Assembly: GCF_013003915.1 (NCBI RefSeq)
Contig: NZ_JABAIV010000001.1
Span: forward strand, 682,001-746,000
Origin: Telluria aromaticivorans
GTDB lineage: Bacteria > Pseudomonadota > Gammaproteobacteria > Burkholderiales > Burkholderiaceae_D
Reading direction: 5' to 3'
Length of the DNA stretch: 64,000 nt
Part shown: one piece after another, positions 23,952-32,574 of the stretch
Numbering within the stretch: the stretch's first letter is position 1
Layout: each line of letters opens with the position of its first letter
Notes under the pieces: model-generated
The model's database searches: none
Seen by the model: only the letters and a program-made list of their open reading frames with translations
What the model was told of the DNA's origin: nothing
Made by a program: the position numbers and the translations under genes

Positions 23952-25766
23952 TCACTCGACTTCAAAAAGCGTGCGCAGGTCGGAAGCCCCCGCGGGCTGC
24001 CGGGACAGATATTTCCAACTGCGTAAAACACGCTCGGCCTGATCAACCGATTGCGCGGCACTGAAGTACCAGCCCTGAACGCGATATGCATGATGGTGGC
24101 GCAACCAATCGAGATCACTTTGACGCTCCAGGCCTTCGCAAAGCAATTCCGCGTCGGCTACTTTTGCCACGCCCTGGATAAGCTGAAACAGGCTGGCCGT
24201 GGTGGGATTGTCCGCCACGCCATGCACAAAACGACGATCGACCTTCAGTCTGTCGAAGCGAAGGGTAGCGATTGCATCCAGGTTCGAATAACCGATGCCG
24301 AAGTCATCGATGGCAATTCGCAGGCCGAGTGAGCGCAGCGCGTCGACGCTCTGATGAATCGCCTGCGGCGCTTCTAATAAATGCCCTTCGGTCACTTCTA
24401 CCTCCAGCAGCGCGCCGGGGATATCCATCTCGTCGAGCAAAGCGGAGATTGCATTCGGCAATCGCGGATGGATCAGCGTAGCTCGAGACAGGTTCAGCGA
24501 CACAGGGACCACGTGCAAACCTGCATCCAGCCAGCGTCGCAAGGTGCTGCAGACGAGACGGGCAATGCGCAGGTCGAGTTCGTAACAGTGTCCGCTGCTT
24601 TCAGCCAACGCGACGAAATTCTGGGTCGGTATTACGCCCATTTCCGGGTGTGTCCAGCGCACCAGGGCTTCGAAGCCTATCAGGCAGCCGTTCGAGAAAT
24701 CGACTTGTGGCTGGTAGAACATATGTAATTCGCCAGCATCAGGACGATCTTCCAGTAACTTCAGCAAGGCTTCCAGCATGCGAGTCCGGTCGCGCAAGAC
24801 GGCGCCGTACTCGCGTATCACGGAGAAACCGTGTACGGAAACGATCATCCGGCCCGCTGTCTCAGCCATGTCGAGGAGTGCGCCCGCGCTTACCTTGGTC
24901 GGCAAGGACCGCCGCACGACACCGATACGCGCGTTGAGCCCGTACAACGGTCCCTCCTGCAAAGAAAATGGCTTGTCGATTGTCTTGCACAAGCCCTGCA
25001 AGCGGTCATCCTGCGCTGTGCCGCGTAGCGCGAACCCGAATCGATCTCCGCCCAAGTGACCGATAAGATCTTCGCGGCCAATCCAGTGCTGCAATCGGTT
25101 TGCGACTTCGGACAAGATGCGGTCGCCGGCGTCGCGTCCATAGATTTCGTTGATCTGGTGAAATCCCGTGAGATCGATATAGCCGACCGTGACCTCCGAC
25201 GCATCAGACCCGGCCAGCACTTCCTGTAGTTGTTGCAGGAGGGAGCTGCGATTGTGCATTCCGGTCGCCGCATCGCAATATTGCTTGTCGAGTGCATCAA
25301 CGGCCAATCTCCCCAACCCTAGCAAAAGCAGCCCTTGTGATTCGTCGAGCGCGCGCGGCCTGCAGCTCATGACCCACAAAGTGCCAAGCAGATAGCCGCG
25401 TTTACTGAACAAGGTGGCGGCCGCGTAATGCCGCATTTCTGTAAACTGGATAGTGGCGAACCGTGGAGACACCGACATGTCCTGCACCTCGAAGAACGGT
25501 GCCTGAACATCGACCGCATGGGCGCAAATCGAGTCGTCTCGATTGAAGTGCTGCGGTACCACGCCAGTCCCCGTCACCACGGCGACATGCAGATCATGCA
25601 CGATGGTGACGCCGCTTATGTCAGCGCAAGTCACTTGAGCTGCCAGTTGAGCAAGCAGGTGCAAATTTCGATTCGCTTCGCCCTCCGTGATGCGGTAGCG
25701 AGATATTTCTTGCGCGCGCAGCAGTTTGGCAGCGTCGTCGCCACTGGATGGAAAATAAGAATCCAT
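23952..25766 (-). CDS. GAF / degenerate GGDEF / EAL c-di-GMP phosphodiesterase
   Basis: A 604-residue protein. Residues 30-165 resemble a GAF domain (DDSICAHAVDVQAPFFEVQD, then GTLWVMSC), which usually senses a small molecule or redox state. The GGDEF domain near 180-330 carries GGDRF, a non-consensus signature, so cyclase activity is doubtful. The EAL domain (about 355-590) keeps GFEALVRWTHP, LEVEVTEG, DDFGIGYSNLD, KVDRRFV and LLCEGLE, so phosphodiesterase activity is plausible. It has no membrane segment. It converges on the FliD-like gene. It is the second EAL protein with a degenerate GGDEF domain within 6 kb. Confidence 0.9.
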   Translation of the reverse strand: MDSYFPSSGDDAAKLLRAQEISRYRITEGEANRNLHLLAQLAAQVTCADISGVTIVHDLHVAVVTGTGVVPQHFNRDDSICAHAVDVQAPFFEVQDMSVSPRFATIQFTEMRHYAAATLFSKRGYLLGTLWVMSCRPRALDESQGLLLLGLGRLAVDALDKQYCDAATGMHNRSSLLQQLQEVLAGSDASEVTVGYIDLTGFHQINEIYGRDAGDRILSEVANRLQHWIGREDLIGHLGGDRFGFALRGTAQDDRLQGLCKTIDKPFSLQEGPLYGLNARIGVVRRSLPTKVSAGALLDMAETAGRMIVSVHGFSVIREYGAVLRDRTRMLEALLKLLEDRPDAGELHMFYQPQVDFSNGCLIGFEALVRWTHPEMGVIPTQNFVALAESSGHCYELDLRIARLVCSTLRRWLDAGLHVVPVSLNLSRATLIHPRLPNAISALLDEMDIPGALLEVEVTEGHLLEAPQAIHQSVDALRSLGLRIAIDDFGIGYSNLDAIATLRFDRLKVDRRFVHGVADNPTTASLFQLIQGVAKVADAELLCEGLERQSDLDWLRHHHAYRVQGWYFSAAQSVDQAERVLRSWKYLSRQPAGASDLRTLFEVE

Positions 25767-25925
25767 GTGCGGCCCCCAGGAGTGTCAATACAGATTACGG
25801 CGCTTCGCAACCGGGCGCAACGAAAACATCATGCTTCCCCCTTGCACGGTATCGCATCGGCGAACTGGCATTTTGCTGAGCTAGGAGCTGAGCGCTCAAT
25901 GCTCTTCGATACTGGGCATCAGACG

Positions 25926-25949
25926 AAAAAGGCCTCCATTAAGGAGGCC
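25926..25949 (-). terminator. Terminator of the tRNA cluster
   Basis: On the minus strand GGCCTCC (25949-25943) pairs with GGAGGCC (25937-25931) over a 5-base loop and is followed by five T. It lies about 50 bases beyond the 3' end of tRNA-Cys. Confidence 0.8.
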
Positions 25950-25970
25950 ATTCATGCGATCTAGATTAGT

Positions 25971-25985
25971 ACCTAGTGACTAGGT
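25971..25985. repeat. 15-bp near-perfect palindrome next to tRNA-Cys
   Basis: ACCTAGTGACTAGGT has two 7-base arms around one G, 12 bp past the tRNA-Cys 3' end. There is no loop for an RNA hairpin, so a protein site or an old att-like scar is possible. Confidence 0.35.
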
Positions 25986-25996
25986 AGGGGATATTC

Positions 25997-26070
25997 TGGA
26001 GGCGAGGACGGGAGTCGAACCCGTCTAGACGGCTTTGCAGGCCGCTGCATAACCGCTTTGCTACCTCGCC
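25997..26070 (-). tRNA. tRNA-Cys (GCA)
   Basis: A 74-nt minus-strand cloverleaf: acceptor GGCGAGG pairs with CCTCGCC, discriminator U, encoded CCA. The anticodon loop is CTGCAAA with GCA, and GGTTCGACTCC forms the T-arm. It is the last tRNA of a five-gene cluster. Confidence 0.97.
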
Positions 26071-26140
26071 AGAGGTACTTGCTGCGCTGATCCGGCCGGT
26101 TAGCTGCCGTGTCAACCGGGAAGGTGAACTTCCCTGAATG

Positions 26141-26216
26141 TGGAGCGGGAGAAGAGTCTCGAACTCTCGACCTCAACCTTGGCAAGGTTGCGCTCTACCA
26201 ACTGAGCTACTCCCGC
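26141..26216 (-). tRNA. tRNA-Gly (GCC), copy 1
   Basis: A 76-nt minus-strand tRNA: acceptor GCGGGAG pairs with CTCCCGC, anticodon loop TTGCCAA (GCC), GTTCGAGAC T-arm, encoded CCA. It is identical to the three other copies upstream. Confidence 0.97.
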
Positions 26217-26243
26217 TGAGGAGTACGAATTTCGTAAAACTTT

Positions 26244-26319
26244 TGGAGCGGGAGAAGAGTCTCGAACTCTCGACCTCAACCTTGGCAAGGTTGCGCTCTA
26301 CCAACTGAGCTACTCCCGC
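26244..26319 (-). tRNA. tRNA-Gly (GCC), copy 2
   Basis: A 76-nt tRNA identical in sequence to the copy at 26141, anticodon GCC, encoded CCA. It is separated from that copy by 27 bp. Confidence 0.97.
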
Positions 26320-26375
26320 AATGGAGTCTTACTGATTACTGCTGCCAACTTATCCGCCAGCTTATGAACATAAAC

Positions 26376-26451
26376 TGGAGCGGGAGAAGAGTCTCGAACT
26401 CTCGACCTCAACCTTGGCAAGGTTGCGCTCTACCAACTGAGCTACTCCCGC
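26376..26451 (-). tRNA. tRNA-Gly (GCC), copy 3
   Basis: A 76-nt tRNA identical to the other copies, anticodon GCC, encoded CCA. The spacer to copy 2 is 56 bp and unrelated to the other spacers. Confidence 0.97.
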
Positions 26452-26522
26452 GTACAGAACAACGATTATCGCAGAACTTTGACATTTTTTCAAGATTACG
26501 GTGAATCGTGCAATCTTGAAAC

Positions 26523-26598
26523 TGGAGCGGGAGAAGAGTCTCGAACTCTCGACCTCAACCTTGGCAAGGTTGCGCTCTACCAACTGAGCTACTCCCGC
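26523..26598 (-). tRNA. tRNA-Gly (GCC), copy 4
   Basis: A 76-nt tRNA identical to the others, anticodon GCC, encoded CCA. It is the promoter-proximal copy; a strong promoter lies 43-70 bases upstream. Confidence 0.97.
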
Positions 26599-26640
26599 TT
26601 TGTCTACCATCCTGCTGCGATGTTGTCGCAACAGGCAGGC

Positions 26641-26668
26641 ATTATAGAGATTCTATTCCGTACGTCAA
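26641..26668 (-). promoter_or_regulatory. Promoter of the tRNA-Gly/Cys cluster
   Basis: On the minus strand TTGACG (26668-26663), a 16-base spacer and a perfect TATAAT (26646-26641), followed by a GC-rich discriminator GCCTGCC. The GC-rich discriminator is typical of stable-RNA promoters under stringent control. Confidence 0.8.
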
Positions 26669-26700
26669 GGATGACGCAGAACATTTCTACAAGCCCGTTT

Positions 26701-27279
26701 CTACAGGCTCGAGGCCTTCTCCTTGATGAGCGGCCAGGCGCGGCGCAGGTAGTAGAACATCGACCAGACCGTCAGCACGCCGGCGAGCCACAGGAAGTAT
26801 TCGCCCCAGTAATGGGTGTCGATGCCGAACAGCACGTCATGGAACAGCAGCATCGGGATCGCGGTCATCTGGGCTGCGGTCTTGATCTTGCCGAGCGAGC
26901 TGACGGCCACCGACTTGGTCGCGCCGAGCTGGGCCATCCATTCGCGCAGGGCCGAGATCGTGATTTCGCGGCCGATGATGATGAAGGCGATGATCGCGTT
27001 CACGCGGTCCAGCTGCACCAGCACCAGCAAGGCGCCGGCCACCATCAGCTTGTCCGCCACCGGATCGAGGAAGGCGCCGAAAGCCGAGGTCTGGTTCCAG
27101 CGCCGCGCCAGGAAGCCGTCGAACCAGTCGGTGATGGCGGCAACCGTGAACACCAGGGTCGCCGCCAGGTTGCGGTCGGCCAGCGGCAGCCAGTGGGTGG
27201 GAAGGTAGAAGACGCCTACAACGAGGGGAATCAGCGCTACGCGTAACCAGGTCAGGAGAATCGGGATGTTGAAAGGCAT
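26701..27279 (-). CDS. pgsA: CDP-diacylglycerol-glycerol-3-phosphate 3-phosphatidyltransferase
   Basis: A 192-residue inner-membrane enzyme that makes phosphatidylglycerophosphate, the committed step to phosphatidylglycerol and cardiolipin. The CDP-alcohol phosphotransferase signature is complete: ITDWFDGFLARRWNQ, then FGAFLDPVADK, giving D-x2-DG-x2-AR-x8-G-x3-D-x3-D. Hydrophobic spans near residues 5-22, 32-48, 75-105 and 140-170 fit the six-helix fold. It lies upstream of the tRNA cluster on the same strand. In related genomes pgsA usually sits just after uvrC; here a PEP-CTERM gene separates them. Confidence 0.97.
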   Translation of the reverse strand: MPFNIPILLTWLRVALIPLVVGVFYLPTHWLPLADRNLAATLVFTVAAITDWFDGFLARRWNQTSAFGAFLDPVADKLMVAGALLVLVQLDRVNAIIAFIIIGREITISALREWMAQLGATKSVAVSSLGKIKTAAQMTAIPMLLFHDVLFGIDTHYWGEYFLWLAGVLTVWSMFYYLRRAWPLIKEKASSL

Positions 27280-27399
27280 AGGAAAGCACTGATTACAGGA
27301 ATGAAAGTTTGCGCCGCTAGTCTACATGGCTATTGCCGATTGGACTAGGTGACTCGTCTGTATGGCGCGCTGCCCTGCCCTGCTGACTGTGTCACGGAT

Positions 27400-27427
27400 A
27401 AAAAACTGCCCGCGCAAGGGCGGGCAG
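27400..27427 (-). terminator. Terminator of the PEP-CTERM gene
   Basis: On the minus strand CTGCCCGC (27427-27420) pairs with GCGGGCAG (27413-27406) over a 6-base loop, followed by a T run (27405-27400). It lies about 50 bases past the PEP-CTERM stop. Confidence 0.8.
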
Positions 27428-27475
27428 AAAACTTAGAAGGTAGAAACTGTCGCGGCCAAGCCAGCCGCACAGGAC

Positions 27476-28162
27476 TTAATGCTTGCGGCGGCGCATTACG
27501 CCGGCGGCTGCCAACAGTCCCATACCGGCCAGGGCCAAAGAGGACGGCTCAGGGACGTTGACAGGCGGCCGGTCCAGGGCCAGCAGCGTCACCGTGACCT
27601 GGGCATCGCGAAAGCCGGCAGTATTATTCGCGGTCGACGCTCTGGAGAAAGCCAGGCTGCCTAAATCAATCCGATACTGGCCGGTTGTCCCGAAGGACAC
27701 GAGCTGAGAGGTCCAGTCGATCGTCAGGTCGGTAGCCGCGTCCTGAACACTGCCGATGGTAGCCATGCCGTTAGTCGTGAAAACCTTGTTGCCGCTGTCG
27801 GGGGAAGCAAAGATCAGCGTTGCCATGATGTTCAAAAAGTCCGTTTCGGCCGTCCTGATGCCTTGGGATCCGTTCGTCTCCCAGAAATCGATGGAGCCCA
27901 TGCTAAAGGTTTTGAACTCTCCGACGGTGTTGAGGTCGAAGTTTTGGGCGGCAAAGGACGCGTTTGAGAAGCGCACATCGAGCAGGGTCGAGTTGGCATT
28001 TTCTGTCGGATTCCCGGAGTTGTTACGGTCGATACCGTAACCGGTGCCGGGCGTGAATGAAGCACCGGTGATCGAGAACGGTACGGCCAGAGCGCTACCT
28101 GAGGCAAAGACGGCGGTGGCGAGTGCAGACACCAATAGCGCTTTCAGACTAATCGAATTCAT
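27476..28162 (-). CDS. PEP-CTERM sorting-domain protein
   Basis: A 228-residue secreted protein from the ATG at 28162 (AGGGAG upstream). It has a signal peptide (ISLKALLVSALATAVF then ALA), a Thr/Ser/Asn-rich beta-type body of about 175 residues with no recognised domain, and a C-terminal PEP-CTERM tag: NVPEPSS, a hydrophobic helix (LALAGMGLLAAAGVM) and RRRKH. Exosortase recognises this tag and processes the protein for export with exopolysaccharide; no exosortase is in the window. A sigma-54-type promoter lies 44-59 bases upstream and a terminator follows. It is a single-gene unit inserted between uvrC and pgsA. Confidence 0.92.
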   Translation of the reverse strand: MNSISLKALLVSALATAVFASGSALAVPFSITGASFTPGTGYGIDRNNSGNPTENANSTLLDVRFSNASFAAQNFDLNTVGEFKTFSMGSIDFWETNGSQGIRTAETDFLNIMATLIFASPDSGNKVFTTNGMATIGSVQDAATDLTIDWTSQLVSFGTTGQYRIDLGSLAFSRASTANNTAGFRDAQVTVTLLALDRPPVNVPEPSSLALAGMGLLAAAGVMRRRKH

Positions 28163-28205
28163 GAACGACTCCCTAGTAGTTGTGATGGTGAGGCAATGTC
28201 CACTT

Positions 28206-28221
28206 AGCATAAAGCGTGCCA
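28206..28221 (-). promoter_or_regulatory. Sigma-54-type promoter of the PEP-CTERM gene
   Basis: The minus strand reads TGGCACGCTTTATGCT: the -24 GG and -12 GC are ten bases apart, matching TGGCAC-N5-TTGC except for one base. The distance to the ATG is 44 bases. PEP-CTERM systems often come with the RpoN-dependent PrsR regulator, which supports the call. Confidence 0.7.
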
Positions 28222-28410
28222 AACCAAGGAAATATCAAGGAATCAAACACATACGGAACATAGCGACTGTGCGATGACTAACTTTGTCACATTGATCGAC
28301 ATATGCAAAAGGTAGAGAAAAGGTGGCGGCCTCGAGATATGCGGTTTACATTGTTTCCGCACGGCGCGAATTGCCTGGTACGAGCGCGCCAAGCAAACGG
28401 AACAGGACGA

Positions 28411-30516
28411 TTAATGTAGCTGCCGGTAAATCTCTTCCGCCAGCGTGCTCGAAATGCCTTCCACCGACATCAAATCCTCCACGCTGGCGTCGACGACCCC
28501 GCGCAGGCCGCCAAAGCGGGCCAGCAGGCGCTGGCGGCGCTTGGCGCCAATGCCCTCGATCTCTTCCAGGCGCGAGGCTTGCCTGGCCTTGGCGCGCTTG
28601 GCGCGCATGCCGGTGATGGCGAAGCGGTGGGCCTCGTCGCGGATCATGGCCACCAGCATCAGCGCCGCCGATTCCTTGCCCAGCTCCTGGGGCGGGCGGC
28701 TGTCGGCGAAGATCAGGGTTTCCAGGCCGACCCGGCGCGCCTCCCCTTTCGCCACGCCGACGATCATGCCGATGTCGAGCCCGAGCTCGACGAAGACCTG
28801 GCGCGCCATTTCGACCTGGCCCTTGCCGCCGTCGACCAGCACGATGTCGGGCATGACGCCCTCCCCGTTCGCCACCTTCTCGTAGCGGCGCGTGAGCACC
28901 TGGCGCATCGCGGCGTAATCGTCGCCGGGGGTGATGCCGTTGATGTTGAAGCGGCGGTATTCGCCGTTCTGCATCTGGTGGTGGTGGAACACCACGCACG
29001 AGGCCTGGGTCGCCTCGCCGCCGGTGTGGCTGATGTCGAAGCATTCGATGCGCAGCGTGTCGAGGTCTTCGCTGTCCAGTTGCAGCGCATCGGCCAGCGC
29101 GCGGGTGCGCGCCTGCTGCGAGCCCTGCTCGGACAGCAGCCGCGCCAATGCCAGCTCGGCGCCCTTGCCCGCCATCTCCAGCCATTGGCGGCGCTGGCCC
29201 TGCGGCTGGAAGATCAGGTTGATGCGGTGGCCGCACTGCTCGGAGAGCGCCATGATCAGCTCGGGCTGGTCGAACTCGATGTTCAGGATCAGCGTGTTCG
29301 GGATGAACTGGCCCGAATAATGCTGGGCCAGGAAGGCGCACAGCACCTCGACGTCGAGCGGGCACTCACCCAGCGATTCGCCCACGTGCGCGGGGAAATA
29401 GGCGCGGTCACCCAGGTGTCGCCCGCCGCGCACCATGGCCAGGTTGACGCAGGCACGGCCGCCCTGCACCACCACCGCGATGACGTCGACGTCGGCGTCG
29501 CCCACGGTTTCCATGCTCTGCGCGTGCAGCACCTTGGACAGGGCCTGGATCTGGTTGCGGATTGCCGCGGCCTGCTCGAATTTCAGGTCCATCGCATAGG
29601 CCAGCATCTTCTGCTCGAGGTCGGCAAGCACTTCGGTCTGGCGCCCGCGCAGGAAGCGCGCCGCGTTTTCCACGTCGAGCAGGTACTGTTCGGGCGCGAC
29701 CAGGTCGACGCAGGGCGCGCTGCAGCGGCCGATCTGGTGCAGCAGGCAGGGACGCGTGCGGTTGGCATACACGCTGTCCTCGCAGGTGCGCAGCATGAAC
29801 ACCTTCTGCAGCAGCTGCATCGATTCCTTTGCGGCCCAGGCGGAAGGAAAAGGGCCGAAATACTGGTTCTTCTTGTCCAGCGTGCCGCGGTAATAGCCCA
29901 TGCGTGGCGCTTCGCCGCCCGAGATCTTGATGTAGGGGTAGCTTTTATCGTCGCGGAACAGGATGTTGTAGCGCGGCTTGAGCGACTTGATCAGGTTGTT
30001 TTCCAGGATCAGCGCTTCGGCCTCGCTGCTGGTCACCGTGGTTTCCAGGTTGGCGATCTGACCCACCATCATGGCGATGCGCGCACTCGACTGCGTCTTC
30101 TGGAAATAGCTCGACACGCGCTTCTTGAGGTTGCGCGCCTTGCCGACATAGAGCACGTTCTGGTTGGCGTCCAGGTAGCGGTAGACGCCGGGCAGGTCGG
30201 GCAGCTTGGACACGGTGTCGAGCACCCGCTCGCGGGCCGAGGCGGTGGGCTGGACGGGATCCGCGGCGTCTTCCTTCAATGTCGCTTTCAATTCTTCTTT
30301 CATGGCCTGCCAACTGTCCGGCCGCGCGCGGGGTACCGGCACAGCCTTGTTCGTCTTGCTGGTGGATCGGGCGCGCGCCGGCTTGCGCGGCGCGATGGGC
30401 ATCGCCGCCCCTCCGGCGGCCACGTAGCCTGCCGGCGCATGCATTCCCGACTCCACCAGGATGTCATCCTGCGCCGCCGACTCGCCTGGCGCGGGTACTT
30501 GAACTTCCTTGCCCAC
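28411..30516 (-). CDS. uvrC: UvrABC nucleotide excision repair subunit UvrC
   Basis: A 701-residue protein, longer than the usual 600-620 because about 100 residues precede the GIY-YIG nuclease domain. The GIY-YIG segment [20 protein letters not shown] lies near 110-130. The UVR motif ([17 protein letters not shown]) is near 315, the RNase-H-like nuclease domain follows ([15 protein letters not shown]), and two helix-hairpin-helix motifs end the protein ([18 protein letters not shown]). It makes both incisions around DNA lesions. The first start is a GTG 18 bp after acpS; an ATG at 30303 would remove most of the Ala/Pro-rich extension, but its ribosome site is weak. Confidence 0.96.
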   Translation of the reverse strand: MGKEVQVPAPGESAAQDDILVESGMHAPAGYVAAGGAAMPIAPRKPARARSTSKTNKAVPVPRARPDSWQAMKEELKATLKEDAADPVQPTASARERVLDTVSKLPDLPGVYRYLDANQNVLYVGKARNLKKRVSSYFQKTQSSARIAMMVGQIANLETTVTSSEAEALILENNLIKSLKPRYNILFRDDKSYPYIKISGGEAPRMGYYRGTLDKKNQYFGPFPSAWAAKESMQLLQKVFMLRTCEDSVYANRTRPCLLHQIGRCSAPCVDLVAPEQYLLDVENAARFLRGRQTEVLADLEQKMLAYAMDLKFEQAAAIRNQIQALSKVLHAQSMETVGDADVDVIAVVVQGGRACVNLAMVRGGRHLGDRAYFPAHVGESLGECPLDVEVLCAFLAQHYSGQFIPNTLILNIEFDQPELIMALSEQCGHRINLIFQPQGQRRQWLEMAGKGAELALARLLSEQGSQQARTRALADALQLDSEDLDTLRIECFDISHTGGEATQASCVVFHHHQMQNGEYRRFNINGITPGDDYAAMRQVLTRRYEKVANGEGVMPDIVLVDGGKGQVEMARQVFVELGLDIGMIVGVAKGEARRVGLETLIFADSRPPQELGKESAALMLVAMIRDEAHRFAITGMRAKRAKARQASRLEEIEGIGAKRRQRLLARFGGLRGVVDASVEDLMSVEGISSTLAEEIYRQLH

Positions 30517-30534
30517 TTCTGCTTCGCTTATTCT

Positions 30535-30936
30535 TTACGTTGCCAGGTCCTGGGTCACGATCACGAAGGCGACGCCGTAATCGGCCTCATCGCTGAGTGT
30601 CACCTGGGCGCTGAGGCCATAGTCTTGCATGAATTGTTCAAGCGCCCCGCTGCAGACGATAACGGGCTTGCCGCCCGGTCCGTTCAGGACCTGGGCCGAA
30701 CGCCAGGTCATGGGCATGCGCATGCCCAGCCCGATCGCTTTCGAGAACGCTTCCTTGGCCGAAAAACGGGTCGCCAGGAAGCGCAGGCCGCGCGTCGCGT
30801 TCCTGGCGCTGCGCGCGTGGTATTTTTCCAGCTCCTGCGGGCCGAGGATCTTTTCGGCGAAGCGCGGGCCGCTGCGTGCGAGGGCCGCCTCGACACGCGA
30901 GATCTGGACGATGTCGGTGCCGATGCCGTAGATCAT
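30535..30936 (-). CDS. acpS: Holo-[acyl-carrier-protein] synthase
   Basis: A 133-residue phosphopantetheinyl transferase that activates ACP. The Mg-binding Asp8 is in [13 protein letters not shown], and the second site is in [13 protein letters not shown], both family signatures. Length is normal. It is 10 bp after pdxJ and 18 bp before uvrC on the same strand, the usual betaproteobacterial order. Its substrate, AcpP, is encoded at 43091-43330. Confidence 0.97.
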   Translation of the reverse strand: MIYGIGTDIVQISRVEAALARSGPRFAEKILGPQELEKYHARSARNATRGLRFLATRFSAKEAFSKAIGLGMRMPMTWRSAQVLNGPGGKPVIVCSGALEQFMQDYGLSAQVTLSDEADYGVAFVIVTQDLAT

Positions 30937-30946
30937 TCCAACTCCC

Positions 30947-31714
30947 TTAACGCGCGTACGACACGCCGAGGCGGGCCGCGACCATGATCGCCTTCATCTC
31001 GCGCACCGCATTTTCCCAGCCTGCGAACAGCGCATGGGCGACGATGGCGTGGCCGATGTTCAGTTCGTGGATATCGGCGATCGCCGCGATCGGCTGCACG
31101 TTGGTGTAATGCAGGCCGTGGCCGGCATTCACGCGCAGGCCGCGCGAGGCGCCTGCATGCACCCCAAGCTTGATGCGCTCGATCTCGCGCAAGGCCTCAT
31201 CGCCCTCCGCCTCGGCATAGCGCCCGGTGTGCAGCTCGATCACGGTGGCGCCCACCGCGGCGGCAGCTTCGATCTGGCGTTCGTCGGCGTCGATGAACAG
31301 CGACACCCGGATGCCTTCTGCCTTCAGCTGCCTGGTCGCCGCTTCGACTTCCTTGAAGTAGCGGATCACGTCCAGGCCGCCCTCGGTGGTGACTTCCTCG
31401 CGCCGCTCCGGCACCAGGCAGACGTCCTGCGGCCTGACCTGGCAGGCAAAGTCAATCATCTCGCGCGTAACGGCCGCTTCCAGGTTCATGCGAGTGGCCA
31501 GCAATGGACGCAGGGCCAGCACGTCGGCATCCCGGATGTGGCGGCGGTCCTCGCGCAGGTGCAGCGTGATCAGGTCGGCCCCGGCCTGCTCGGCCAGCAT
31601 TGCTGCGCGTAGCGGGTCCGGATACGCAGTGCCGCGCGCATTGCGCACGGTGGCGATGTGGTCGATGTTGACGCCCAGGTCGATGACCGGGCCGGCGGGT
31701 TGCAGGAAGCTCAT
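30947..31714 (-). CDS. pdxJ: Pyridoxine 5'-phosphate synthase
   Basis: A 255-residue TIM-barrel enzyme that condenses 1-deoxyxylulose 5-phosphate with 3-amino-2-oxopropyl phosphate in vitamin B6 synthesis. The N-terminal [16 protein letters not shown], then [26 protein letters not shown] and the C-terminal [14 protein letters not shown] are diagnostic segments. Length is as expected. It sits between recO and acpS on the same strand with short gaps, as in other Burkholderiales. Confidence 0.98.
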   Translation of the reverse strand: MSFLQPAGPVIDLGVNIDHIATVRNARGTAYPDPLRAAMLAEQAGADLITLHLREDRRHIRDADVLALRPLLATRMNLEAAVTREMIDFACQVRPQDVCLVPERREEVTTEGGLDVIRYFKEVEAATRQLKAEGIRVSLFIDADERQIEAAAAVGATVIELHTGRYAEAEGDEALREIERIKLGVHAGASRGLRVNAGHGLHYTNVQPIAAIADIHELNIGHAIVAHALFAGWENAVREMKAIMVAARLGVSYAR

Positions 31715-31732
31715 GTCTGGTTTTTCGTTAGT

Positions 31733-32542
31733 TCATAACTGCATCAGGTCGATCAGGATCTGGCGCGTGTTGAGCGGCGCGCCGCCCAGGTGGTGCGCCA
31801 GCAGGAAACGCATCAGCTGCTTGCTCTGCGCCTGGGTGGCCGGGTCGGCGTAATCCTCGCGCTCCATGTCGAGCAGGGTCTTGCCCGTCACCACCGGCCA
31901 GACGTCGCTCACCACCGCTGCGCGCGCACCACGCTCCGGGTCGACCACATAGTCGCAGCCGGGGTCCACGGCTGCCCGCGTCGTTGTGCAGCGACCCAGG
32001 TCGGCAGCAACGCCTGTTTCCTTAAGTAAGGCCCTTTCGAACTTTCGCAAGACGATGGGTACAGGTTCTCCGTGCGCGAGCTGGTTCAGGGTCGAGACGT
32101 AATGGTCGAACAGGGCCGGATGCTTGTCGTCGCGTGCAATGAGCTTGACCAGCAATTCGTTCAGGTAGAAGCCGCACAGCAGCGGCGTTTTTTCCAGCGG
32201 CAGCATGCCGCCCACCCATTCCGCATCGATCAGGGTGCGCAATTCAAGCTTGCCGCTGAACGAGATAGACAAAGGCTGGAAGGTCTGCAGCACTCCGCGC
32301 AGCTTCGACAGCGGGCGCTTGGCGCCCTTGGCGACGAGGCCCACGCGGCCGTAGTCGCGCGTGAACATGTCCACGATCAGGCTGGTTTCCTTGTAGGGAT
32401 AGCTGTGCAGGACGAAACCGGGCTGGCCGGTCACGCGGGTCTCGCGCAGCAGGGGGCGGCTGCGCCTGGCTGCTGCCGGGGCGGCCGGCTGCACCGTGTT
32501 GGCTGCGTCCGGCGTATCGATGGCGTCGTTGTGGCTGGGCAT
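31733..32542 (-). CDS. recO: DNA repair protein RecO
   Basis: A 269-residue RecF-pathway mediator that helps load RecA on SSB-coated DNA. A non-conserved 30-residue head precedes the OB fold, which starts near [19 protein letters not shown] and continues [18 protein letters not shown] helical C-terminal domain follows. The zinc-binding Cys cluster of some RecO proteins is mostly absent here (a single CTT/DPGCDY pair), as in many proteobacteria. It lies between era and pdxJ. Confidence 0.95.
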   Translation of the reverse strand: MPSHNDAIDTPDAANTVQPAAPAAARRSRPLLRETRVTGQPGFVLHSYPYKETSLIVDMFTRDYGRVGLVAKGAKRPLSKLRGVLQTFQPLSISFSGKLELRTLIDAEWVGGMLPLEKTPLLCGFYLNELLVKLIARDDKHPALFDHYVSTLNQLAHGEPVPIVLRKFERALLKETGVAADLGRCTTTRAAVDPGCDYVVDPERGARAAVVSDVWPVVTGKTLLDMEREDYADPATQAQSKQLMRFLLAHHLGGAPLNTRQILIDLMQL

Positions 32543-32574
32543 GCGTGGGGGTCGGTCCTCCGGCGCCTGTGGTC

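Noticed and set aside
26130..26610. The four repeated units near 26.1-26.6 kb as a CRISPR array
   Set aside because: The 76-bp repeats fold as tRNA-Gly with anticodon GCC and encoded CCA; the spacers vary in length.
28579..30987. 802-codon plus-strand frame opposite uvrC and acpS
   Set aside because: Both minus-strand genes are unmistakable, and the plus-strand translation is His/Arg/Gln-rich without domains.
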